Assembly (NCBI GenBank): GCA_018266615.1
Contig: JAFEAB010000095.1
Location: 1 to 64,000 of the forward strand
Reading direction: 5' to 3'
Source of the DNA: Bacteroidota bacterium
GTDB lineage: Bacteria > Bacteroidota > Bacteroidia > Chitinophagales > Chitinophagaceae
DNA length: 64,000 nt
Position numbers and translations under genes: made by a program. Of the stretch, positions 8,827 through 16,013 are shown one piece after another (the stretch's first letter is position 1; every line of letters begins with the position of its first letter). The notes below the pieces were generated by a model. The model made no database searches and was not told the origin of the DNA. It worked only from the letters and a program-made list of their open reading frames with translations.

Positions 8827-9842
8827 TTCGAAACATCGGACCACTTTACTTCAGTTCCCTGAAAAACCTGTGCGGCATTCAGTAAACTATCTTTATTGGA
8901 AAAGGAAATAATGTCTCCATTCATTGGCCCTTTAAGAGAAGACTCCCGTAAAAGAAAGGAATGATCTGCATTTACCAGGGAATGGGGAGCAGAGAAATCG
9001 GTGAAATAAACTGACCCTACCCCTACCCTTGTGATCTCATCGGATTTTAAAAATGCCAACATACAATGGATATCATCGAACTTGTATATCTTCCCCTTCT
9101 TTGTAATGGCTTCGGCTCCAAACCTTTTATCGGAAATGGTCATTTTGCAAAAAGAGCAGGCATCGGTTCCAGCCACAATGGGTTCAGGCTTTGCACTGCA
9201 ACCGGGAAGGATAAAAATAAGCCCGATTAATGCCGCCAGTTTCCCCCTATTCATTTTTAACTTTTGGGATTTATTTTTCTTCCATTCAGTAAACACACTG
9301 AATAAAAGTAAAATACCGACTCCGATGAAAATAAAACCACCGATATCGGGAATAGAATAGGCACCAAAGTTCAACAATTGTTTAAATCCAATCAGGGGCG
9401 GCTGGTAAGCCATTCCGGGAACAACAATAGCGGCATTGGGGCTTAGGTCGTGGCCATAATCATACTCCCATCTCCAAAAATCAACCATGGCAACAATTCC
9501 GAAAATTACAAAAAGAGCAAAAGCCAAATTGAGCCAGCCTCTGCGATTTAAAAAAGCCACCAATGCAAAAAATACCGCAAACCCGATAATGATATAAGGC
9601 AGCACGGTAAATTCAATAAAATCGTCCTTATGGAGTGTTTTCATACCAATATAATGGTTCAGCCCATTTATGATATCTACATTCCCCTTAAGGTCGTTGG
9701 TGTGGATGAGAAGCCGGAGGCCTTCCGGGTATTGAGGCGCTTCCAAATCGATTCGCCATAGCGGGACAAAAAGTACAATTACCAGGCCTATTGCCGAAAT
9801 AATTAACAACAGGCGGGATAAAGGACTGAGTTTTGCTTTCAT
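8823..9842 (-). CDS. nosL: Fusion of a polytopic membrane domain with NosL copper lipoprotein
   Basis: Residues 1-190 form a membrane domain with about four segments (10-27, 80-97, 103-121 and 168-185) and a periplasmic loop after the first. Residues 197-339 are a NosL domain: MNRGKLAALIGLIFILPGC looks like a complete lipoprotein signal with its own Met197 and Cys215, followed by the copper site CSFCKM at 229-234. NosL delivers Cu(I) to NosZ. The in-frame Met197 codon is at 9252-9254, so NosL could also be made separately. The gene follows nosZ after a 180 bp gap with a strong hairpin and overlaps nosD. The membrane domain may stand in for the small membrane gene often found behind clade II nosZ, but I cannot prove that. 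Confidence 0.85.
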   Translation of the reverse strand: MKAKLSPLSRLLLIISAIGLVIVLFVPLWRIDLEAPQYPEGLRLLIHTNDLKGNVDIINGLNHYIGMKTLHKDDFIEFTVLPYIIIGFAVFFALVAFLNRRGWLNLAFALFVIFGIVAMVDFWRWEYDYGHDLSPNAAIVVPGMAYQPPLIGFKQLLNFGAYSIPDIGGFIFIGVGILLLFSVFTEWKKNKSQKLKMNRGKLAALIGLIFILPGCSAKPEPIVAGTDACSFCKMTISDKRFGAEAITKKGKIYKFDDIHCMLAFLKSDEITRVGVGSVYFTDFSAPHSLVNADHSFLLRESSLKGPMNGDIISFSNKDSLLNAAQVFQGTEVKWSDVSK

Positions 9843-9964
9843 ATTGATCTGCTTTCAAAAATTAAAAAATGCATTACGTCACCAATCAATAGCAAGCCTG
9901 ATTCTGTTTGAGAACAGAAAGAATGACAGCTTAGAAATTATCCTGTAGTTCTTTTCATAGGAAT

Positions 9965-10011
9965 GGAAAAGGCCGGTTAATGCACAATATACAAGACAGC
10001 ATTAACCGGCC
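9965..10011 (-). terminator. Hairpin between nosZ and nosL
   Basis: A perfect 13-bp inverted repeat (GGCCGGTTAATGC at 9971-9983 and its complement at 9999-10011, 15-nt loop) starts 12 bp after the nosZ stop. In the direction of transcription it is followed by a short T run (CCTTTTCC). It could terminate part of the transcripts or protect the 3' end of the nosZ message. Confidence 0.75.
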
Positions 10012-10022
10012 AGAATATGATA

Positions 10023-12020
10023 TTACTTTCCGGTGCTGTCAGCTTTAGGAAGATTGGTTCCTGTGCTGAAAGTCAACGGTACATTGCTACCTGCAGGTGA
10101 AATCCGGATATAACCCGACATTTCCTGGTGCAGGGCACTGCAGAAGTCGGTGCAATAGAACGGATACATTCCCACTTTACCGGGTACCCATTTCAGGGTT
10201 TGGGTTTCGCCGGGCATGATCAGCAGTTCGCCGTTATCGGCGCCTTTAATGGCAAACCCGTGGGGAACATCCCAATCCTGTTCGAGGTTGGTAACGTGGA
10301 AATATACTTCATCGCCCATTCTAACTCCTTCAATATTATCGGGAGTAAAGTGGGAACGGATACAAGTCATATATACATCAATCCGGTTACCTGTTCGAAC
10401 CACCTTGGTGGCGCCATCACCTTTTGAAACATAAGGATTCTGGTTTTCATCAATTTTAAAGAATTTAACTGATTTATCCTTAATGAGGCTGGCCGGTAAT
10501 GCCTGGGCATAGTGTGGTTCACCAATAGTGGGGTAATCGAGAAGCAGTTGCATTTTATCGCCACTGATATCAAACAATTGGGCACTTTGCGATAATTCCG
10601 GGCCGGTTGGGAGGTACCTGTCTTTGGTAATTTTGTTATAGGCAACCAGGTATTTACCAAATGGTTTTTTTGTATCTCCACCCGGAACCATCAGGTGACC
10701 CACTGAATAGTACGTAGGAACCCTGTCGAGGATCTTCAGATCGCTGAGCCTCCATTTTACTACTTCGCTGGAAACAAAGAAAGTAGTATATGCATTTCCT
10801 TTCCCATCAAATTCGGTATGTAAAGGTCCGAGGCCTGGTTTTTGAACTTCACCATGAAGGGCTGATTCATATTTTACTACGGGAATTCCATCATAATCTC
10901 CAATAAAATCTTTTGCAGCAATGGCTTTCATCAGTTTATCGAAGCTAAAAACAGGAACCAATGCTGCCAATTTACCACTTCCTACAATGTATTCTCCGGT
11001 TGGATCCACATCGCAACCATGAGGAGATTTAGGGCAGGGAATAAAATAGCACAGGTCTTTAAGTTCCATAGCATTCAGTACCGTTACCTCGGTTTTAATT
11101 TCCGATTTTGCAGAATGGGTAACATCACTATAGGTGTTATGGGCATATTTCACGGTTTGTTTCCTTCCTTTACCGGCTTTAAAATATTCTTCCGCTTTCT
11201 TCCAGTTTACCGCCATGATAAAATCTTTATCATTTTTAGAAGCATTTACTTCTAAAAGGGTATTGGCCCTTTCGGTATTATAACAACTGAAGAAGAACCA
11301 GTCGTTGGATTTTCCCTTACCGGCATGGCTCAGGTCGAAATTAACTCCGGGGCATTCTAATTGGAATGCGATATCCATATTACCTGAATTCTTATCAACA
11401 CTTACAAAACTGATATATCCTTTAAAGTTTTGTTTGTAGGTGTTGATGGGCACATCGCCATTGGCATCATCCGGTGGAACGCTAAAGCGGGTACCAGCTA
11501 CCACATATTCCGTATTGGAGGTGATGAACGGCGAGCTGTGGTTACCGGCGCTGTTAGGGATTTCGATAATTTCGGCGGTACGGAAGGTGGTAAGATCGAT
11601 ACGCGCAATACGGGGGGTATTGTTTGCATTACCAAAGATCCACCTGCCATCCACTTCTCCATTGGTTTGAGAAAGTTCGGTATGGTGAAGATCATCCCAG
11701 GGAACCATACCATGAGAGGTATTGAGCATGGGTTTTGTTTCTTCACTGTATCCGTATCCTTTTTCAGGGTCTACTGAGAATACCGGAATCACACGAAGCA
11801 ATCGGCCGCTGGGTAATCCGTAAACGCTCATCTGACCGCTAAAGCCACCGGATACGAAGTTGTACATTTCATCGTATTTGCCGGGGGCAACATACACTTT
11901 TTGCGCCGCATCGCCACCTACGGCGCTGGCGGCATTTTTGGGCTTACAGGAATAAATTCCCGATAATGAAATGGTTATAATGGCACATACGAGGGCCTGA
12001 CCAATTATTTTGGTTTTCAT
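10023..12020 (-). CDS. nosZ: Nitrous oxide reductase, clade II (Sec-exported)
   Basis: The 665-residue enzyme reduces N2O to N2 in the periplasm. The N terminus is a Sec-type, probably lipoprotein, signal (ISLSGIYSC, no twin arginine), which marks clade II. The seven-bladed propeller carries CuZ histidines, for example DDLHHTELSQ at residues 109-117, FDLSHAG, SPHGCDVDP, GPLHTEFDG and YSVGHLMVPGG. The C-terminal cupredoxin has the CuA motif CTDFCSALHQEM (Cys623, Cys627, His631, Met634). It lies 34 bp after a c-type cytochrome gene, its likely electron donor, and before the NosL-D-F-Y maturation genes. Expression should depend on the palindromic operator at 12612-12635. Confidence 0.98.
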   Translation of the reverse strand: MKTKIIGQALVCAIITISLSGIYSCKPKNAASAVGGDAAQKVYVAPGKYDEMYNFVSGGFSGQMSVYGLPSGRLLRVIPVFSVDPEKGYGYSEETKPMLNTSHGMVPWDDLHHTELSQTNGEVDGRWIFGNANNTPRIARIDLTTFRTAEIIEIPNSAGNHSSPFITSNTEYVVAGTRFSVPPDDANGDVPINTYKQNFKGYISFVSVDKNSGNMDIAFQLECPGVNFDLSHAGKGKSNDWFFFSCYNTERANTLLEVNASKNDKDFIMAVNWKKAEEYFKAGKGRKQTVKYAHNTYSDVTHSAKSEIKTEVTVLNAMELKDLCYFIPCPKSPHGCDVDPTGEYIVGSGKLAALVPVFSFDKLMKAIAAKDFIGDYDGIPVVKYESALHGEVQKPGLGPLHTEFDGKGNAYTTFFVSSEVVKWRLSDLKILDRVPTYYSVGHLMVPGGDTKKPFGKYLVAYNKITKDRYLPTGPELSQSAQLFDISGDKMQLLLDYPTIGEPHYAQALPASLIKDKSVKFFKIDENQNPYVSKGDGATKVVRTGNRIDVYMTCIRSHFTPDNIEGVRMGDEVYFHVTNLEQDWDVPHGFAIKGADNGELLIMPGETQTLKWVPGKVGMYPFYCTDFCSALHQEMSGYIRISPAGSNVPLTFSTGTNLPKADSTGK

Positions 12021-12054
12021 AAAAAACTATTAAATGATTAAACTGTTTTGAAGA

Positions 12055-12555
12055 TTATTTTACTCCGTCGTTTTTACGCATGAATTCATACAAATCGCGC
12101 GCTTCCTGATCCGAAAGGTTTTGGTTGGGCATTCTTACTAAGCAGATTTCCAACTGTGCCTGTGCCTTGGGATCTTTATCCAGCATTTCATCTGTATTGG
12201 TAATAAAGTTCATAATCCAGGCGGCAGTATGCCTCTTGGTTACATCCTTCCAACCGGGTCCTACTAATTTTTCATCGGAGAGTTTATGGCAACTGCCACA
12301 TTTAACAGCATAAATCTTATCCCCACTGGAAGCCATAGCTGCATCGAGGGTCTCGCCTACTTTCACATTGTCATTATTAAATTTACCCTGCCCTCTGTCG
12401 GGATCATAAGAGGGATTCCCGCTGGCAGTTTTGGTTTCGGTTTTGGTTCCAGCTCCTGGGGTTACACCCGGGTTTACAGAATCATCAGAACCAGCTCCGG
12501 TACCACAACCAACAACCAGGGCAAAACAACTAAAAATGACCAGCAATTTTTTCAT
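12055..12555 (-). CDS. Monoheme c-type cytochrome lipoprotein, first gene of the nos operon
   Basis: The 166-residue protein has a lipoprotein signal (KLLVIFSCFALVVGC, acylated Cys17), a low-complexity Gly/Thr/Asp linker to about residue 60, and a class I cytochrome c domain with heme motif CGSCH near residue 86. The distal Met ligand is probably in VRMPNQNLSDQEARDLYEFM. It is directly upstream of nosZ and shares its promoter, so it probably passes electrons from the quinol pool or a cytochrome complex to the CuA site of NosZ. Clade II nos clusters commonly contain such cytochromes. No nosR is present in this cluster, so electron entry must differ from clade I systems. Confidence 0.9.
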   Translation of the reverse strand: MKKLLVIFSCFALVVGCGTGAGSDDSVNPGVTPGAGTKTETKTASGNPSYDPDRGQGKFNNDNVKVGETLDAAMASSGDKIYAVKCGSCHKLSDEKLVGPGWKDVTKRHTAAWIMNFITNTDEMLDKDPKAQAQLEICLVRMPNQNLSDQEARDLYEFMRKNDGVK

Positions 12556-12586
12556 AACTAAAGTTTTATAATAAAATTTGGTGAGG

Positions 12587-12594
12587 CAAGATTA
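12587..12594 (-). promoter_or_regulatory. Probable -7 box of the nos operon
   Basis: On the minus strand this reads TAATCTTG, one mismatch from TAnnTTTG. It sits 32 bp upstream of the cytochrome start and 17 bp downstream of the palindromic operator, which places the operator centre near -40 relative to the expected start, the class II activator position. Confidence 0.5.
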
Positions 12595-12611
12595 CTACCA
12601 GTGGCAGTACC

Positions 12612-12635
12612 ATTTTATGACCATTGTCATAAAAT
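12612..12635. promoter_or_regulatory. Crp/Fnr-type palindromic operator of the nos operon
   Basis: This is a perfect palindrome of 10-bp arms, ATTTTATGAC and GTCATAAAAT, around the 4-bp spacer CATT. The core TGAC-N4-GTCA has the same geometry as the FNR/DNR site TGAT-N4-ATCA. It lies in the divergent region between the nos operon and a Crp/Fnr-family regulator gene. A near copy lies at 54173-54196 upstream of a heme-copper enzyme operon. Confidence 0.8.
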
Positions 12636-12755
12636 TGGGATAAAGATAACAATCATATTTATACCTGACGCAGGTAATTTTTTCGAATTAAAAAACTCAT
12701 GTTTTTATTTCCGGATTCATGTTCGAACTTTGCCCATTTTTAGGGAAATTGTGAA

Positions 12756-13376
12756 ATGGTTATAGATATAGAAACCCTTCTTGCCCGGGGTGCCGCATAT
12801 AAAACCTTAAATCCGGGGGAAATCCTCTTTAAGGAAGGAGAAAAGGGTAATTTTTATTACCAACTCGTATCCGGAAGGATCCGGTGGGTCAATATTACCG
12901 AGGAAGAGACGGAGTTTGTTCAGAATATTATTGAAGAAGGGGAATCCTTCGGCGAAATCCCCCTTTTTGATGATGAGCCATTCCCTGCTACAGCCATCGC
13001 CGATATGAAGTCAGTAATAATCAGGTTAGATAAACCCACCTTTTTACAATTACTGGCCGAACGCCCGGATCTCCATTTCAACCTTACTAAAATCCTGGTG
13101 GACCGCCTCCGGCTTAAATTCCTTCTGATTAAGGAGGTGGCAAGGCATAAGCCGGAAAATTCAATTTTGGTACTTCTTTCTTACCTGAAGAAAAACAAGA
13201 AAAGCATTAACCCCCAAAATAACAGGCTTAACCTTACGCGGCAACAAATTGCCAACATGACCGGTCTTCGGGTTGAAACCGTAATCCGGGCAACCAAAAA
13301 ACTCGAGGAAAGAAATATCCTTGAAATAAAAAAAGGAAAAATATATATCAAGAATGAAATAACGGAAGTTATTTAG
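12756..13376 (+). CDS. Crp/Fnr-family transcriptional regulator, divergent from nos
   Basis: The 206-residue protein has an N-terminal cyclic-nucleotide-binding-like beta roll (GEILFKEGEKGNFYYQLVSGRIR, then GESFGEIPLF), a long dimer helix (RPDLHFNLTKILVDRLRLKFLLIKEVA) and a C-terminal winged helix with NLTRQQIANMTGLRVETVIR. The recognition helix VETVIR resembles the FNR pattern E-x-x-x-R that reads TGA half sites. There is no cysteine anywhere in the protein, so it cannot hold an FNR-type iron-sulfur cluster on cysteines; heme-based NO sensing, as in DNR, is one possibility. It is divergent from the nos operon across the palindrome at 12612-12635 and is the obvious candidate to bind it. Confidence 0.9.
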   Translation: MVIDIETLLARGAAYKTLNPGEILFKEGEKGNFYYQLVSGRIRWVNITEEETEFVQNIIEEGESFGEIPLFDDEPFPATAIADMKSVIIRLDKPTFLQLLAERPDLHFNLTKILVDRLRLKFLLIKEVARHKPENSILVLLSYLKKNKKSINPQNNRLNLTRQQIANMTGLRVETVIRATKKLEERNILEIKKGKIYIKNEITEVI

Positions 13377-13401
13377 CTTCGCGGAATTTTAAAAGAAACG
13401 C

Positions 13402-14643
13402 ATGCATCCTTACATCATCAGGTGGTTAAAAATATCATTTTTTAACCTGGTCATCGTAGCCTCACTCGGTTTAACCCTCCGGTATAAAATCTCTTTCCCG
13501 CTTCCCCAAATAGATCAGAAATACTTTTTGCATGCCCATTCTCATTTTGCCTTTGGGGGGTGGATTACGCATACCATTTTATCGTTGATGGTGGCTTGGA
13601 TATCTAATAAATTAGGAAAAGAATGCTATAAGAAATACCGCTGGCTGATTTATGCAAACTTAATTACGGCCTATGGTATGCTCTTTAGTTTTATGTATCA
13701 GGGCTATGGCTTGTTATCAATAATCTTTTCTACCTTATCCATATTTGTTGCCTATGCCTTTGCCTTTGTTTTTTGGAAAGACCTAAACAGGATACCTCAG
13801 AAAAATATAAGCAGGCTTTGGTTTAAAGCGGCCCTTGTTTTCAATATTATTTCCTCCATTGGCGCATTTACCCTGGCATTTATGTTCGCCACTAAAAACC
13901 AGGAACAACATTTTTACCTCTCCTCCATTTATTTTTACCTGCATTTTCAATATAACGGCTGGTTCCTGTTTTCCTGCCTGGGTTTTGCCTTTTCTGATAT
14001 TTTTCACCATGTGGAGGATCGTATTGCCAAAAGAATATTTTGGATTTTTGCATTGGCTTGTATTCCCAATTACCTGTTATCCATCTTGTGGACGAATTTC
14101 CCTTTGGTAATCTATATTATCATTATTGTTGCCTCTTTAATCCAGTTTTGGGGATGGGCCGAAATGGTAAAACTGCTCCGTGCCGAACGCCAAACCTATT
14201 TAAAAACGGTGCATCCCATTGTAAAATGGATCCTGGGACTTTCCTTTTTAGCCTTCACCATTAAACTCTTTTTGCAGGCAGGCTCTACCATCCCATCACT
14301 CAGTAAACTTGCCTATGGTTTCAGGCCCATTATTATCGGGTACCTGCATTTGGTACTCCTGGGGGTTATCAGCCTTTTCCTGATCGGATATGGGATTTCA
14401 AAAAATTACCTGCGTTATGGCCCCACACTGAAATGGGGAATATCTGTTTTTACCCTCGGTGTTTTTGCCAATGAACTGGTACTGATGGTTCAGGGAGTTT
14501 GCGATATCATGCTCATCCCGTTACCTTCAGCCAACCTGTATCTTTTTTATGCTGCCATCATTTTATTTACAGGCGCATTTCTAATGGCGATTGCCAAAGG
14601 GAAAGAATTGGGAGGGAAAAGAGGGATGGCTTTAAAACACTAA
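13402..14643 (+). CDS. Polytopic histidine-rich membrane protein, heme-copper oxidase or NnrS-like
   Basis: The 413-residue protein has about twelve predicted membrane helices. Histidines cluster inside or next to them: HAHSHFAFGGW (His44, 46, 48) with His57 soon after, YLHFQYNGW near residue 181, a HH pair in IFHHVED near 202, and GYLHLVLLG near 316. This resembles metal- or heme-binding helices of the heme-copper oxidase subunit I/NnrS type, but the canonical CuB HH pair within a helix and the HFH motif are not present. It starts 25 bp after the Crp/Fnr gene, so the two are probably co-transcribed. NnrS-like proteins relieve NO stress in denitrifiers; a similar role is plausible here but inferred. 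I cannot name the exact family. Confidence 0.7.
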   Translation: MHPYIIRWLKISFFNLVIVASLGLTLRYKISFPLPQIDQKYFLHAHSHFAFGGWITHTILSLMVAWISNKLGKECYKKYRWLIYANLITAYGMLFSFMYQGYGLLSIIFSTLSIFVAYAFAFVFWKDLNRIPQKNISRLWFKAALVFNIISSIGAFTLAFMFATKNQEQHFYLSSIYFYLHFQYNGWFLFSCLGFAFSDIFHHVEDRIAKRIFWIFALACIPNYLLSILWTNFPLVIYIIIIVASLIQFWGWAEMVKLLRAERQTYLKTVHPIVKWILGLSFLAFTIKLFLQAGSTIPSLSKLAYGFRPIIIGYLHLVLLGVISLFLIGYGISKNYLRYGPTLKWGISVFTLGVFANELVLMVQGVCDIMLIPLPSANLYLFYAAIILFTGAFLMAIAKGKELGGKRGMALKH

Positions 14644-14709
14644 ATCCATTGTAAAAGGGATCACAGGAAGCCAGTAAGGAAAATTAAAGGAACCATTTAA
14701 TTGATCGTA

Positions 14710-15195
14710 TCAATCGCACAGTTTCAGGGTCTCTGTGCTTCTTGTGGACATTTGAATCTTGTTCAGCTTATTTTCTTTGTCGAAGTACAACACCAGGGTA
14801 CCATATTCAGTTTGGTAGGCTTCCCAGGATGGGTCTTTTAATTTAGGATTACCCAGAACAGAAAACAGCGCAGAACGGGGTGTTCCTAAGGCAATGCTGC
14901 TCTTTCCTTTAAAGTTACTTCGAACTTCTATATAATTCCTTTCTGTATAAAAATATACGCCCTGTTCTCCATAATAAACCCCTGCACATTTTGCCGAATC
15001 TCCGGGTTGCACCCTTTCTGAAAAACAGGGAAGGGTCTTTTCCACCTCACCGGAGGTGGATCTTGGGTTCAGTTTATTCACCGTTCCCCCCAAAACATCA
15101 ACAGAAAAAGGCGGACAAACCGGCGTAGTTTTTAATTGAGCAAAGCAGGCAGTGCCGGAAAATAAAATAAGTAAGGAAAGTAAGAAATTTTTCAT
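14710..15195 (-). CDS. Hypothetical secreted protein with conserved cysteines
   Basis: The 161-residue product has a Sec signal peptide (MKNFLLSLLILFSGTACFAQ, cleavage after residue 20). The mature part has four cysteines (VCPPF, LPCFSE, KCAGVYYGEQG and the near-terminal LKLCD) that could form two disulfides, and ends with a beta-rich section (YGTLVLYFDKENKLNKIQMS) reminiscent of small outer-membrane-assembly (BamE-like) folds, including ALGTPRSALFSVLGNP. That comparison is only structural impression. It is convergent with the histidine-rich membrane protein gene. The function is unknown. Confidence 0.7.
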   Translation of the reverse strand: MKNFLLSLLILFSGTACFAQLKTTPVCPPFSVDVLGGTVNKLNPRSTSGEVEKTLPCFSERVQPGDSAKCAGVYYGEQGVYFYTERNYIEVRSNFKGKSSIALGTPRSALFSVLGNPKLKDPSWEAYQTEYGTLVLYFDKENKLNKIQMSTRSTETLKLCD

Positions 15196-15414
15196 CCTCG
15201 TTTTTTCAATAGTTTTTTAAGAAGGGATTCGGGTAACCCTAATAGTAATTAAAGTAACACCTTAATCAGCCTTCCTTTCTTGCAAAATAAACAAGGTTTA
15301 CCATTTACAATAACAAAAATTATACCCGGTTTGGGAAGAAAAAGCATTGTAAACCCGGTTTACCCTGCTAAAGTTAGGAAATATTCCGGGCCCCGGCAGT
15401 ACTCCATCAAGGGA

Positions 15415-15831
15415 TTATTCATTCAAAGGGAAAGGATTTCCCCGGTGGCAGGTATTACAGCTAACCGCATTCAGGTAAGCCGGTTGGATCGTCTTATCAT
15501 AATAAAAGTACCGGGTATTAATATCGATCATCAGGGTTATCATTCCCCTGGCATTTTCTTTCATAATTCCATCGGCAGCAAAATCAAGGTCATCGGTCAC
15601 TTTACCGGTTGAGTCTACCTTTTTTTCGTGGCAAAAATCGCAACCTACATTCAAAGCCTTGCAATAGGAATCCATGATGCTATCGAGTTTTTGTTCTGTG
15701 ATATCTTTGGGCAACACCCTTAGGTTCTTAAAATCAGACCCCGGTTGAAGACTTGCTGAAATACCAATAACTCCTATTATTAAGGTTGAAATCAGTACAA
15801 TGTATTTGTGATTTTTAAACATATTCTCCAT
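15415..15831 (-). CDS. Secreted c-type cytochrome with two CxxCH motifs
   Basis: I place the start at the ATG at 15831 because it puts a membrane-export segment (MENMFKNHKYIVLISTLII) at the N terminus; an upstream in-frame ATG at 15879 would add 16 residues. The protein is about 138 residues. Two heme motifs are visible, CDFCH and CNTCH near the C terminus, with FKNLRVLPKDIT, IMKENARGMITLMIDINTRYF between them. This pattern matches the small Bacteroidota and Acidobacteriota cytochromes related to the photosynthetic reaction-centre cytochrome subunit family. It is likely periplasmic and involved in electron transfer. It is monocistronic. Confidence 0.85.
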   Translation of the reverse strand: MENMFKNHKYIVLISTLIIGVIGISASLQPGSDFKNLRVLPKDITEQKLDSIMDSYCKALNVGCDFCHEKKVDSTGKVTDDLDFAADGIMKENARGMITLMIDINTRYFYYDKTIQPAYLNAVSCNTCHRGNPFPLNE

Positions 15832-15968
15832 TTCAAAGGATGAAATTACAATATAAATATTCCTCCGGAGCAGCCACATAAAATCTCTGAACTACATTTT
15901 CAAAAGATTAGCATTTTAATAGATTCCAATGACTATCGCTTTCCATCCAAATTGAAATGGGGAAATAG

Positions 15969-15992
15969 AAAAAAGGCTGCCCTAAGGCAGCC
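15969..15992 (-). terminator. Intrinsic terminator of the TonB-dependent receptor gene
   Basis: The inverted repeat GGCTGCC / GGCAGCC at 15975-15981 and 15986-15992 with loop CTAA is followed on the minus strand by a run of six T. It lies about 20 bp beyond the stop of the receptor gene. Confidence 0.85.
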
Positions 15993-16013
15993 TCCCTGTT
16001 ATTCGCAACGATG

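Noticed and set aside
6120..12555. Missing nosR as sign of a broken operon
   Set aside because: Clade II nos clusters normally lack nosR, so its absence is expected.
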